Source: Proteobacteria bacterium UBA1847 (lineage in GTDB: Bacteria; Pseudomonadota; Gammaproteobacteria; Steroidobacterales; Woeseiaceae). Taken from it: a stretch of 7,234 nt of DNA. A program made the position numbers and the translations under genes. The stretch spans positions 1-7,234 of the forward strand of contig DDIP01000293.1 of NCBI GenBank assembly GCA_002338605.1, given 5' to 3'. This document shows, one piece after another, positions 1-7,000 of this stretch. A model generated the notes under the pieces. The model ran no database searches, had not been told where the DNA came from, and saw nothing but the letters and a program-made list of their open reading frames with translations. Numbering within the stretch: the first letter of the stretch is position 1; the number at the start of each line of letters is the position of its first letter.

Positions 1-817
1 CACCGGCCCCGGGAATTGCACCTACAACAGTACCTATTCCGCAGCCTCGTGCGATTGCCCATTTGAGGCGACGTAACTCCGTGAGCAGCCGTCGAGTTAG
101 CCTGCCGCGATTGAGGGGTACAGGCGACTGGCTCAAATGCGCGGCTGTATCTGGGAACAGGGCAAACCGAAGAATTTGTGACACGGCGAACAAACCGATG
201 AGAACCGGTATGAAGCCTAGTCCCCCAACAAGTTCGGTAGTGCCGAAAGTAAATCGCGGTTGTCCAGCGACCGGGTCGAGGCCCACCATTGCAATGCACA
301 AACCAATCAGAAGCGAAATCGCACCTTTAACGGCGTTACCTGGCGACACGACAACAGCCGCCGTCAATCCAAGACAGGCGAGCCAAAAGTACTCAAAGCT
401 TGTAAACTGCAGCGCCACTCTGGCCAACGAGGGCGCGGCTGCAATCAGAACGATAGCGCCAAAGATTCCGCCGATCGCCGAACATAAGAGGCCTATCCCC
501 AGCGCCATATCGGTCTCGCCACGCTGGGTCATCAGGTACGATTCATCGACGTAGGCAGCTGACGCCGGCGTGCCCGGAATCCTAAGCAAGGCGCCAGGGA
601 TATCGCCTGCGAAAATTGCCATCGCGGCCAAGGTGACCACACCCGCCAGTGCCGGCACTGGATCCAGAAAATAAGTCACGGGTACAACCAGGGCGACAGC
701 CATCGATGCGGTAAATCCGGGTATTGCACCCACGGTCAATCCATATATGCCACTGGCCAACATCACCAGGAGAACCGTCGGTGTCAGCAGGGACAGAAAT
801 GCATCTGCAGCTACCAA
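1..817 (-). CDS. tctA: TctA family large permease subunit of a TTT transporter (3' end beyond window)
   Basis: This is the large, multi-spanning membrane subunit that carries the solute across the inner membrane, working with TctB and the periplasmic TctC. About 272 residues are visible and the frame is open to the left edge; TctA proteins are usually near 500 residues, so roughly half is missing. Visible landmarks: GLTVGAIPGF at residues 26-35, IPGTPASAAYVDE near 80-92, GETDMALGIGL near 100-110, FEYFWLACLGL near 141-151, VGLDPVAGQPRFTFG at 178-192, and a second GTVVGAIPGAG at 262-272. The twice-occurring G-x-x-V-G-A-I-P-G motif fits the known internal duplication of the family. No ATG fits. 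I chose the TTG at 817-815, which overlaps the tctB stop and has a weak AGG nine bases upstream; a downstream GTG or ATG is possible but would remove the first hydrophobic segment. The substrate cannot be inferred from the permease. Confidence 0.92.
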   Translation of the reverse strand, partial: MVAADAFLSLLTPTVLLVMLASGIYGLTVGAIPGFTASMAVALVVPVTYFLDPVPALAGVVTLAAMAIFAGDIPGALLRIPGTPASAAYVDESYLMTQRGETDMALGIGLLCSAIGGIFGAIVLIAAAPSLARVALQFTSFEYFWLACLGLTAAVVVSPGNAVKGAISLLIGLCIAMVGLDPVAGQPRFTFGTTELVGGLGFIPVLIGLFAVSQILRFALFPDTAAHLSQSPVPLNRGRLTRRLLTELRRLKWAIARGCGIGTVVGAIPGAG

Positions 818-1317
818 GTCAATTGGCCTGCAATCGGTTCGAGTACTCCCCAGGGAAGTGGAACCGACATCAATTGATAAAAAAACGCGTGGAGGGCAAA
901 ACTGGCAATGATGGCAATGACTAAAGCTCTAAGCACGCGTCTGTCGAACCACCACAAGAGACCAAACAGTAGGACGCTCATCGTAATAAGGAATCCGAGT
1001 TCGTCGGCGGCAAGAATATAGAAAACTACCGCCGCGATATGCAATAACAGAGCAAAGACACTGTGACGCGTTGATGAGTTATGAGGCGCCTTATCAACCG
1101 ATCTATCGGGCAGCAGAGCTTGCGGTTCCGATGATACAATTAGCCGTCCCACCACGAGAGCTAACCCGGCAAGTATTAGGGCCATACCAATGAGCGTCGG
1201 AAACAGGCCCGGTCCGTATTCAATCCCACGGACGTCCTGAAAATTTCGGCTTGCAACAATAAGGAATACTCCCAGCGCTATTGCGATCGCAGAATTGACA
1301 GAGGCAGGAAATTTCAT
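811..1317 (-). CDS. tctB: TctB family small membrane subunit of a TTT transporter
   Basis: This 168-residue inner-membrane protein is the small, poorly conserved subunit of the TTT transporter (the DUF1468/TctB family). It shows hydrophobic stretches at about residues 8-23, 38-62, 86-104, 107-124 and 129-148, with one hydrophilic loop at 63-85. The GPGLFP sequence at 36-40 and the C-terminal LPWG at 154-157 are typical of the family. Length is normal. It lies 18 bases downstream of tctC, and its TAG stop overlaps the presumed TTG start of tctA by 7 bases, so the three genes look co-transcribed and the last two translationally coupled. The ribosome binding site is weak (no clear purine run before the ATG), which also suggests coupling to tctC. 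Identification leans on context as well as on sequence, because TctB is weakly conserved. Confidence 0.9.
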   Translation of the reverse strand: MKFPASVNSAIAIALGVFLIVASRNFQDVRGIEYGPGLFPTLIGMALILAGLALVVGRLIVSSEPQALLPDRSVDKAPHNSSTRHSVFALLLHIAAVVFYILAADELGFLITMSVLLFGLLWWFDRRVLRALVIAIIASFALHAFFYQLMSVPLPWGVLEPIAGQLTW

Positions 1318-1335
1318 CTGATACGTAAAACCGAC

Positions 1336-2304
1336 CTAGAGGTCCAGCTCCTCCAACAACTCACGAACTTCAGTTTGTTGTTGCAACATGTATGCCTTGA
1401 AATCTGACGAACCACGCCACTTTATGCCAAAACCCAGCGATGACATTTCTTCGCGCCAAGATGGCGAGGCGACAATTTCCTGCAAGGCAGACTCCAGTTT
1501 GCACCTGATATCGTCCGGCAGTGCCGATGGTCCGACTAGGCCACGCCACGCGCCGAGGTTCAAATTCAACCCGGTTGTTTCCTGTAATGTTGGGATATCG
1601 GGAAACGCAGCAAGCCGCTCTTCGCTGAATACGCCAAGACCACGGATGTAGCCGGCGGCAAGTAAGGGACGTGCTTCGGGTAGTGAGCTAGGCACAACAT
1701 CCAGGCCGCCGGCGGCGAGGTCTTGAAGTGCCGCGGCGGCACCTCGCCCCGGAATCATTTTTAATTTTTTAAGATCGACGCCCCACGCATCGAACAGGCT
1801 AACTACAGCGATGGGCCATGAGCCGCCACAGCCGCCGCCGCACGCGATGGAAAAGGCCGCAGGATTCGCTTTGATCGCGTCGAGCGCCTGTGGCAACGAT
1901 GTCCACTCACTGGACTTTTTTACATGGAACCCCGCGGGATCAAAATTGTACTGGGCAATCGCCGAGAAATTATTGACCGAAAAGTCGCCCTGCCCCATTG
2001 GCCTGTAGTGCGCAAAGTTATACAGAACCCCGATGGTGTACCCATCCGGCCTGGCATTGGCAATATTGCTTATTCCGACAACTCCGCTTCCCTGTCCTTG
2101 ATTGACAACGTTAAATGGCTGCCCAAATTTCTTTTTGAGACGTGTTGCGAGCATTCTGGCCGTCTGGTCAGTGCCACCACCCGCGCCCGCCGGAACGACA
2201 ATCGTAACTGGACGCTCCGGCCAATCTGCCCGCACAATTGCAGGCAGGGCCAGCAAAAGCGAAATACCCAGCGCGATAAAGCAGCTGCGAATGTCCCTGG
2301 TCAT
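1336..2304 (-). CDS. tctC: TctC/Bug family periplasmic solute-binding protein of a TTT transporter
   Basis: This 322-residue protein captures an extracytoplasmic solute, generally an organic acid in characterised members, and delivers it to TctAB. A Sec signal peptide spans residues 1-26 with a likely cut after VRA, giving a mature protein that begins DWPERPVTIVVP. The family signature follows: AGAGGGTDQTARMLA at 39-53, GISNIANARPDGYTIG at 77-92, GRGAAAALQDLAAG near 186-199, the FPDIPTLQE region near 234-242, and WRGLVGPSALP near 253-263. Length is typical. Less usual is NQGQGSG at 68-74, where many relatives have N-R-P-G-A-G-G, and a Cys155-x3-Cys159 pair in a glycine-rich loop that should lie near the binding cleft. 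The start is backed by GGGGA seven bases upstream. It is first in the tctC-tctB-tctA operon and is divergent from the propeller gene. The ligand is unknown. Confidence 0.94.
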   Translation of the reverse strand: MTRDIRSCFIALGISLLLALPAIVRADWPERPVTIVVPAGAGGGTDQTARMLATRLKKKFGQPFNVVNQGQGSGVVGISNIANARPDGYTIGVLYNFAHYRPMGQGDFSVNNFSAIAQYNFDPAGFHVKKSSEWTSLPQALDAIKANPAAFSIACGGGCGGSWPIAVVSLFDAWGVDLKKLKMIPGRGAAAALQDLAAGGLDVVPSSLPEARPLLAAGYIRGLGVFSEERLAAFPDIPTLQETTGLNLNLGAWRGLVGPSALPDDIRCKLESALQEIVASPSWREEMSSLGFGIKWRGSSDFKAYMLQQQTEVRELLEELDL

Positions 2305-2311
2305 TGCTTTG

Positions 2312-2316
2312 TCCCC
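2312..2316 (-). promoter_or_regulatory. Ribosome binding site of tctC
   Basis: The minus strand reads GGGGA seven bases before the ATG at 2304. This is good Shine-Dalgarno spacing, and it fixes the tctC start ahead of a complete signal peptide. Confidence 0.7.
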
Positions 2317-2318
2317 GT

Positions 2319-2338
2319 TAATATATTACAACATATTA
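2319..2338. promoter_or_regulatory. Tandem AT-rich repeat, possible operator or -10 region for tctC
   Basis: On the minus strand this stretch reads TAATATGTTG followed at once by TAATATATTA: two ten-base units sharing seven of ten bases and lying one helical turn apart. The second unit is itself a perfect palindrome. It ends fifteen bases from the tctC start codon, so a protein bound here would cover the promoter or the ribosome binding site. The repeat is seen directly; its role as an operator or -10 element is inferred. Confidence 0.35.
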
Positions 2339-2438
2339 CCTGTCGTGCGACCGAATTAAAACCATCAATTCCCAAGTCGACTGGCCACTACCCCGAACCA
2401 GGCGCGCCACGACGGCTGCGCAAAGCGGGTCAACAAAC

Positions 2439-2444
2439 GGTGAT
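2439..2444 (+). promoter_or_regulatory. Ribosome binding site that decides the propeller gene start
   Basis: GGTGAT matches the 3' part of the extended Shine-Dalgarno sequence and sits seven bases before the ATG at 2452. No comparable purine site precedes the alternative in-frame ATG codons at 2464 or 2485, so 2452 is preferred. Confidence 0.5.
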
Positions 2445-2451
2445 TGTTACT

Positions 2452-4068
2452 ATGCAGATACTTATGACTATTCTACCGCCACGCATGCTTGCGATTTCAA
2501 CGATCTCACTATTGGTCGTCCTGGCAACCGCTCCATGGAGCCTGGCTGAGATGAATATCAATTCTCATTCTTCGCGCATGCCGCTGCTAATGCCCGACGA
2601 TTTTGAATCGCTAAAGCTGGCGGCCTGGCGGGTCGAAGAAGGCGTTCAGGATCCGAATAATCCACTCCTGGAACCTGAAATGCCGTGGGACTCGGGTGGC
2701 ATTATGGCCCATGGGACTGTCCTTCACGATCCTATCGACGGACTCTGGAAAGCCTGGCAGGTCTCAACGCCGGCTGAAGAAACCTTTAATGATCTCGAGG
2801 CAAAACACGAAGAGTTTCGTCGACTCACGTACCTCGAAAGCAAGGACGGTGTGACCTGGTATAGACCGAAATTGCCGTTCGTAAAATGGCCCGGATTCGA
2901 CGAGACCAATATTATCTTTGACCTGGACTCCGGAGGCACCGCCGTTTACGCGTCAGTTCTGGTTGACCCCACGAACGAGGCCTGGCCCTATGAAATGTTT
3001 GTGCTCCGAACGCCGGTGTTCGGGCCGGACCCGACTCATGTCGGACATTTGCCGGCTCCCGAAGAAAAACGCGCAACGTATCGGTACCAGTCGAAAGATG
3101 GCAAGGACTGGAAGCTCGTTGAAGGACCGATTCATCCATCACGAGGTGGTGGCGCCGATGTTTCATACGTCTACAAGCTCAATGACGGAGGCTATGTCTC
3201 GTATTTTAAAAACTACCCGCCGCTTAAGGACGGTGGACGCATCATTACCTACGACAACAATCCACGTGGAGGTTTACGTTCAATCGCACGCCGTACCAGT
3301 GAAGATGGAACACACTGGGGTGATGAAAAAACCGTTCTCGAGCGCGATTGGCGTGACCCCGATTTCGCACAGTTTCTGGAACTGACGCCGGTGCAGGTAG
3401 ACGGTGGCTTTATCGGCGTGCTTACCTATTACAACTCATCAATTCAAACGATGTCGTTGCAGATGGCGGCATCCCGTGACGGCATCCACTGGTGGCGCCC
3501 TGACCGCCGGCCTACCCTGCCGAATCCACCGCTAGGCGACTACGGAAGCGGCATGATCTGGCAGATGCACCACCCGATCATTGAGGGCCACAAGATGCAT
3601 GTTTACTACGCAGGATCCGAAGGACTGCACGGCGAGATATTCGACAGTCGTTTTGAGCCGAGAATCGAAGTGGGTGGAGAAAGCGTGATTGGCTTTCAAA
3701 CCCCGACTCTGCCATTTAATACCGCTTTGCAACGAGCGAGTTGGGACTTCGATCGCCTCTGGGCGCTGGTCCCATCAGCGGGCGGCGTGACTCTTGGCGA
3801 AGCGGTAACCAAGCAGCAAACACCCGGGGGCCGCAAGCTCGCCGTTAACGCCTTCGTGCGTAAGGGAGGATCGTTGCGCGTCGAACTTCTGGATTCGAAC
3901 AATGCACCGATTCCGGGCTTTGAGATTAGCGACAGTGAGCCGCTCGAAGGAGACCATCGTCACAGGGTATTGAAGTGGAAAGGTGGTGAAGCCGCGCCGG
4001 CCAATGCAGTCAAAATTCGCTTCGTTCTGCACCGTGCTTTTCTGTATGGATTTGACTGGACGGATTGA
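2452..4068 (+). CDS. Secreted GH43/GH32-like beta-propeller protein, putative glycoside hydrolase
   Basis: The 538-residue product is probably an exported glycan-active protein; its substrate is not recognisable. Residues 1-32 form a Sec signal peptide (Arg11, a hydrophobic core at 12-26, likely cut after SLA). Residues about 80-420 look like a five-bladed propeller of the GH43/GH32/GH117 kind. Supporting motifs are GTVLHDPIDGLWKAW at 88-102 (the typical Asp-Pro first blade) and four S-x-D-G-x-x-W motifs at 130-136, 214-220, 283-289 and 341-347. Acidic candidates for catalysis include Asp93, the ADVSY stretch at 235-239, Asp299 and Asp302 in RDWRDPDF, and Asp363. Residues about 430-538 form a beta-sandwich with PIPGFEISDSEPLEGD and a final LYGFDW, a tail I associate with large uncharacterised families in Planctomycetes and Verrucomicrobia. 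The frame stays open upstream to 1924, but that part lies antisense to tctC and is not coding. The 3' end overlaps the convergent GH106 gene by 59 bases. It could be a non-catalytic binding propeller. Confidence 0.75.
   Translation: MQILMTILPPRMLAISTISLLVVLATAPWSLAEMNINSHSSRMPLLMPDDFESLKLAAWRVEEGVQDPNNPLLEPEMPWDSGGIMAHGTVLHDPIDGLWKAWQVSTPAEETFNDLEAKHEEFRRLTYLESKDGVTWYRPKLPFVKWPGFDETNIIFDLDSGGTAVYASVLVDPTNEAWPYEMFVLRTPVFGPDPTHVGHLPAPEEKRATYRYQSKDGKDWKLVEGPIHPSRGGGADVSYVYKLNDGGYVSYFKNYPPLKDGGRIITYDNNPRGGLRSIARRTSEDGTHWGDEKTVLERDWRDPDFAQFLELTPVQVDGGFIGVLTYYNSSIQTMSLQMAASRDGIHWWRPDRRPTLPNPPLGDYGSGMIWQMHHPIIEGHKMHVYYAGSEGLHGEIFDSRFEPRIEVGGESVIGFQTPTLPFNTALQRASWDFDRLWALVPSAGGVTLGEAVTKQQTPGGRKLAVNAFVRKGGSLRVELLDSNNAPIPGFEISDSEPLEGDHRHRVLKWKGGEAAPANAVKIRFVLHRAFLYGFDWTD
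2839..3492 (+). repeat. Four Asp-box-like motifs (S-x-D-G-x-x-W) in the propeller protein
   Basis: Encoded copies lie at 2839-2859 (SKDGVTW), 3091-3111 (SKDGKDW), 3298-3318 (SEDGTHW) and 3472-3492 (SRDGIHW). Spacings of 84, 69 and 58 residues fit successive propeller blades. They resemble the BNR/Asp-box S-x-D-x-G-x-T-W turn, with one residue fewer between Asp and Gly. They are structural repeats in the protein; I saw no long DNA repeat there. Confidence 0.7.
4010..4068. other. Convergent 3' overlap of the propeller and GH106 genes
   Basis: The plus-strand propeller gene stops with TGA at 4066-4068, and the minus-strand GH106 gene stops with TGA at 4012-4010. The last 59 bases therefore encode the conserved-looking C-terminal strand of the propeller protein (ending LYGFDWTD) and, on the other strand, the poorly conserved tail of the rhamnosidase. 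No strong hairpin with a T-run, and hence no intrinsic terminator, is evident on either side. Confidence 0.8.
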
Positions 4069-7000
4069 ATTCGAGCGCGCTAGTGTCAAGACTGGGATTG
4101 TCCGACACCGAAAGTAATAGTACCGGCCCCATCATGCCTGACCTGACCAAAGGATCATCATTTGTCCACTGACGTTGTGTGCTGAATGTAAACCTTCCTG
4201 TCGGACTGGGTTTGTTTTCCGTTATCCATCGCGGCCATTCCACTAAGGTTCCGTCCGGATTCCGCTCGCTATCCTCCGGAAGTAGCTCATCGCCGATCAA
4301 GCGATTGATCCAGAGATTGACCACACGAACCTTAAGTTTATTCTCACCAGATCTTAGGGCGTCGGTCACCTCAACCCGGAATGGTTTTTTCCACAAGACG
4401 CCCAGATCGTGGTCGTTGAGGGTGACTTGTGCCATTATTTCCACGTCACCCAAATCGAGAAATTGCCTGACTTCTTTGGGCGAACTCAATACATCCGGAT
4501 TCCATGCGAAAGTTTTTTCGTAAGTGGCCGTTCCGGAAAAATGTCTCACACCGGGATTATCATTCAAGCTCCAGGAACTGAGATGCTCCAGCACCACACG
4601 CTCCGGTGCGCCCCATCCCGGTGGGAAACTCAGATTCCACGGGCCTGTGACTTCTCGTAGTGTCTCAAAGTCCATCCAGTTTTTTCTACCGGAAACTTCT
4701 TGAGACCCTTTCTCAATAGGACGAAACACAACAAAAACCGACCCTACTGCGTCGAGTCGCAACGGTATTGTTGTATTTCCATTCTGTTGATCAAACTCAG
4801 CCACTGATGAGGTGCGACCAGTGTCTGGCCACCAGAATTCAGGGTACTTTCCTTTGATGCGAAACGTGCAAACCGCGTCAACCTCATGATCCTCAGGATT
4901 CGCGATAAAATAGACATCCGTTTCGCCCATTGTCTTGTGGATGTACCGCAAAGGAGCTGTCGATTGAAAATCGGGTGTGAGGCCAATCATTTCCAGCGCG
5001 CCTATCGCATAGTCAATATTTGGAATCGTATCGTCGGCGTCTGCCTCCTGGTCAATCTGGCCCCAAGGTGCAATTCCCACAGGGCCCAAAACCAGGGCGG
5101 CACTCCAGTGCGAATCCTCGAGCGCGTCAACCGGCCAGTCTACTGGCGAGATGTTTGATGCTTGCCAGGTACTGTCGGTCCGGAGTTCCTGTTCACGACC
5201 GTCACTAAACTCTATTGACAGCGCCGCAGCCAGACCAGCAGGATCTGTACTACCTGATTTCTTGTCGACGACGATCGCGATCAGGTTGCGGCCAGGATTT
5301 AACCATTCCGCGACTCTTAATGTGCGGTTGCTGCCACCGCCGACACGGCGCTCGTTAATCCATAGCTCGAATGCATTGTCACCAGCTGCAGAAATCGTCA
5401 TACGTGCTGATGCAATCGAACTGCGACTATCGATTTCAATTGATCGACGAAAATACCGCTTTCCTGGCGGTGCGGAGACTGCTGGGTCCCCTTCCATATA
5501 CCAGATCCAATTGGCCAAATCGAACGACGTTGCCTGCTCGTAAACCGGATCTTGCCGAGCGATGTCTTCGCCCCAGATTATCCGGCCTTCACCGAACTTA
5601 CGAACGACCAGATTTGCCGGTACTTGCCATCCGCCCCACATTTCGGTGACCAAAGTCCGTATTTCCTCATCGCTCATTGGATACCCCGTGAGGCTTGGCG
5701 ATGCAACTGGTGGTGTGCCCATCACGGTTGCACCGGCGCTAACAAGTTTGTGAATCCTCCGTAGCAGACCTGGTGTCATTGTGTTGTCCATGGGCAAAAC
5801 GAGCATGCGGTAGCTCATCCCGTCCGGCAGTATGAGTCGACCGTCCCTCACCGACATTCTCTCTATTACAACCTCCGCCGGACATAGGTCGAACCCATAA
5901 CCCGGTCGGAGGTGACCGCCAGGCAAAAGATCGCCTGCTTTTATCGGTGAATGCGATCGTTGCGGCGCACCTTCCGGTGTTAAAAAACACAGATCAGCAA
6001 CGAATAAACCTTGTTGTAGTATGGCCTGAATGCGAGTGAGATATTGGTGCCACGCGTATGAATACTCCCACCAGGTTTGCGTTCTCTCATAATGCAATCC
6101 CCACGGCCCCATACCCATTCCCGGTAGTCGCATCAACTCCGTCCACGGCTGAAACGCATAGCGGTGAATGACAAAGCGATTAATACCCTCAGTGAAAGCC
6201 CAATCGCCAATATCTTTGATATTTCCGGGGTGATATTGCCACCTCTCATTTCGATTGGCCGTAAACGCTTCAGCACCGACTATCGGTTTCCCATAGACAT
6301 GCCCTGCCGATGCCATTTCTAGGACGCTATAGGCTTTGCGAAACTTTTCCAGGGTCCAGAATTCGCCCATCGGCTCATCGACTCGCCCCGCGACTTCCAG
6401 ATCTGCCGCCGGCATTTTGTCGTACGATTCATGTGTCAATCGCATCCCATGACGCCGCGCCAGCGCGTTGAGATGGCCAATGTAATTCTTGGCAACCAGA
6501 TCGGAAATCGTCCGCCGAACATCCCAGAGAAAGCGTTCCGAGACTTCCAGACTGTCAATGACACGCCCACTCATGATGGGTAGAAGCGGTAGCGGGTCAT
6601 AGCCCCGCAAGCGTTGAAACTCCTTTATGAAGTCTGGCGTCCAGTTTTGTGAACCGACCTCCCAACTATCAACATGAGCCGAGACCAATGTGCGCGTCTC
6701 GCCCGCGAGTGTTTCATTTTTGTCAATCAACTTTTTCAGCAAGGCATTGAAGTGCACCTCCGTCGCGACCTTGCTGAGCTTGTCCGACTCCAATCCCCTG
6801 CCCGGAAGCGGCGCCGGGTAGTTTTCCTGTCCGGTCGTGGTGTAGCCCATGCGCAGGAGTGTCCATTCGCCGGCCGGTACATCCCAAACAAGACGCTCTC
6901 TTTCAGTAGAACCCGCTGTCAGAATCTGACTATCGGCACGGTTTACCACAGCACCGTCGGGCAAAGATGGATAACTGGCACGGGGTGATATTTCAATTCT

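Larger units (their letters stand above)
2305..2451. promoter_or_regulatory. Divergent intergenic region between tctC and the propeller gene
   Basis: These 147 bases separate two divergently oriented genes and should contain both promoters. The tctC-proximal part (about 2318-2338) is strongly AT-rich, and the part nearer the propeller gene is GC-rich. I see no convincing sigma70 -35/-10 pair on either strand; TAATAT or TATATT on the minus strand could act as a -10 for tctC, but the matching -35 is poor. This leaves room for activator-dependent transcription. There is no evidence for a small gene or a structured RNA here. Confidence 0.55.

Noticed and set aside
63..554. Plus-strand open frame of 163 codons
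   Set aside because: It is antisense to the TctA permease, whose minus-strand translation has clear family motifs; the plus-strand product is low-complexity and resembles nothing.
1324..1339. Near-palindrome GACCT-CT-AGGTC at the tctC stop
   Set aside because: Short, at a gene junction inside an operon, with no T-run; too weak to call a terminator or operator.
2353..2371. GAATT-N9-AATTC inverted repeat in the intergenic region
   Set aside because: Five-base arms of simple composition are expected by chance and do not extend.
1924..2451. Upstream open extension that would make the propeller protein 714 residues
   Set aside because: It runs antisense through the well-supported tctC gene, has no family-like sequence, and the signal peptide sits at the start codon at 2452.
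4083..4110. Possible terminator hairpin (GTGTC ... GACAC)
   Set aside because: Arms are only five bases with a long loop and no T-run, and it lies within the conserved-frame GH106 coding sequence.
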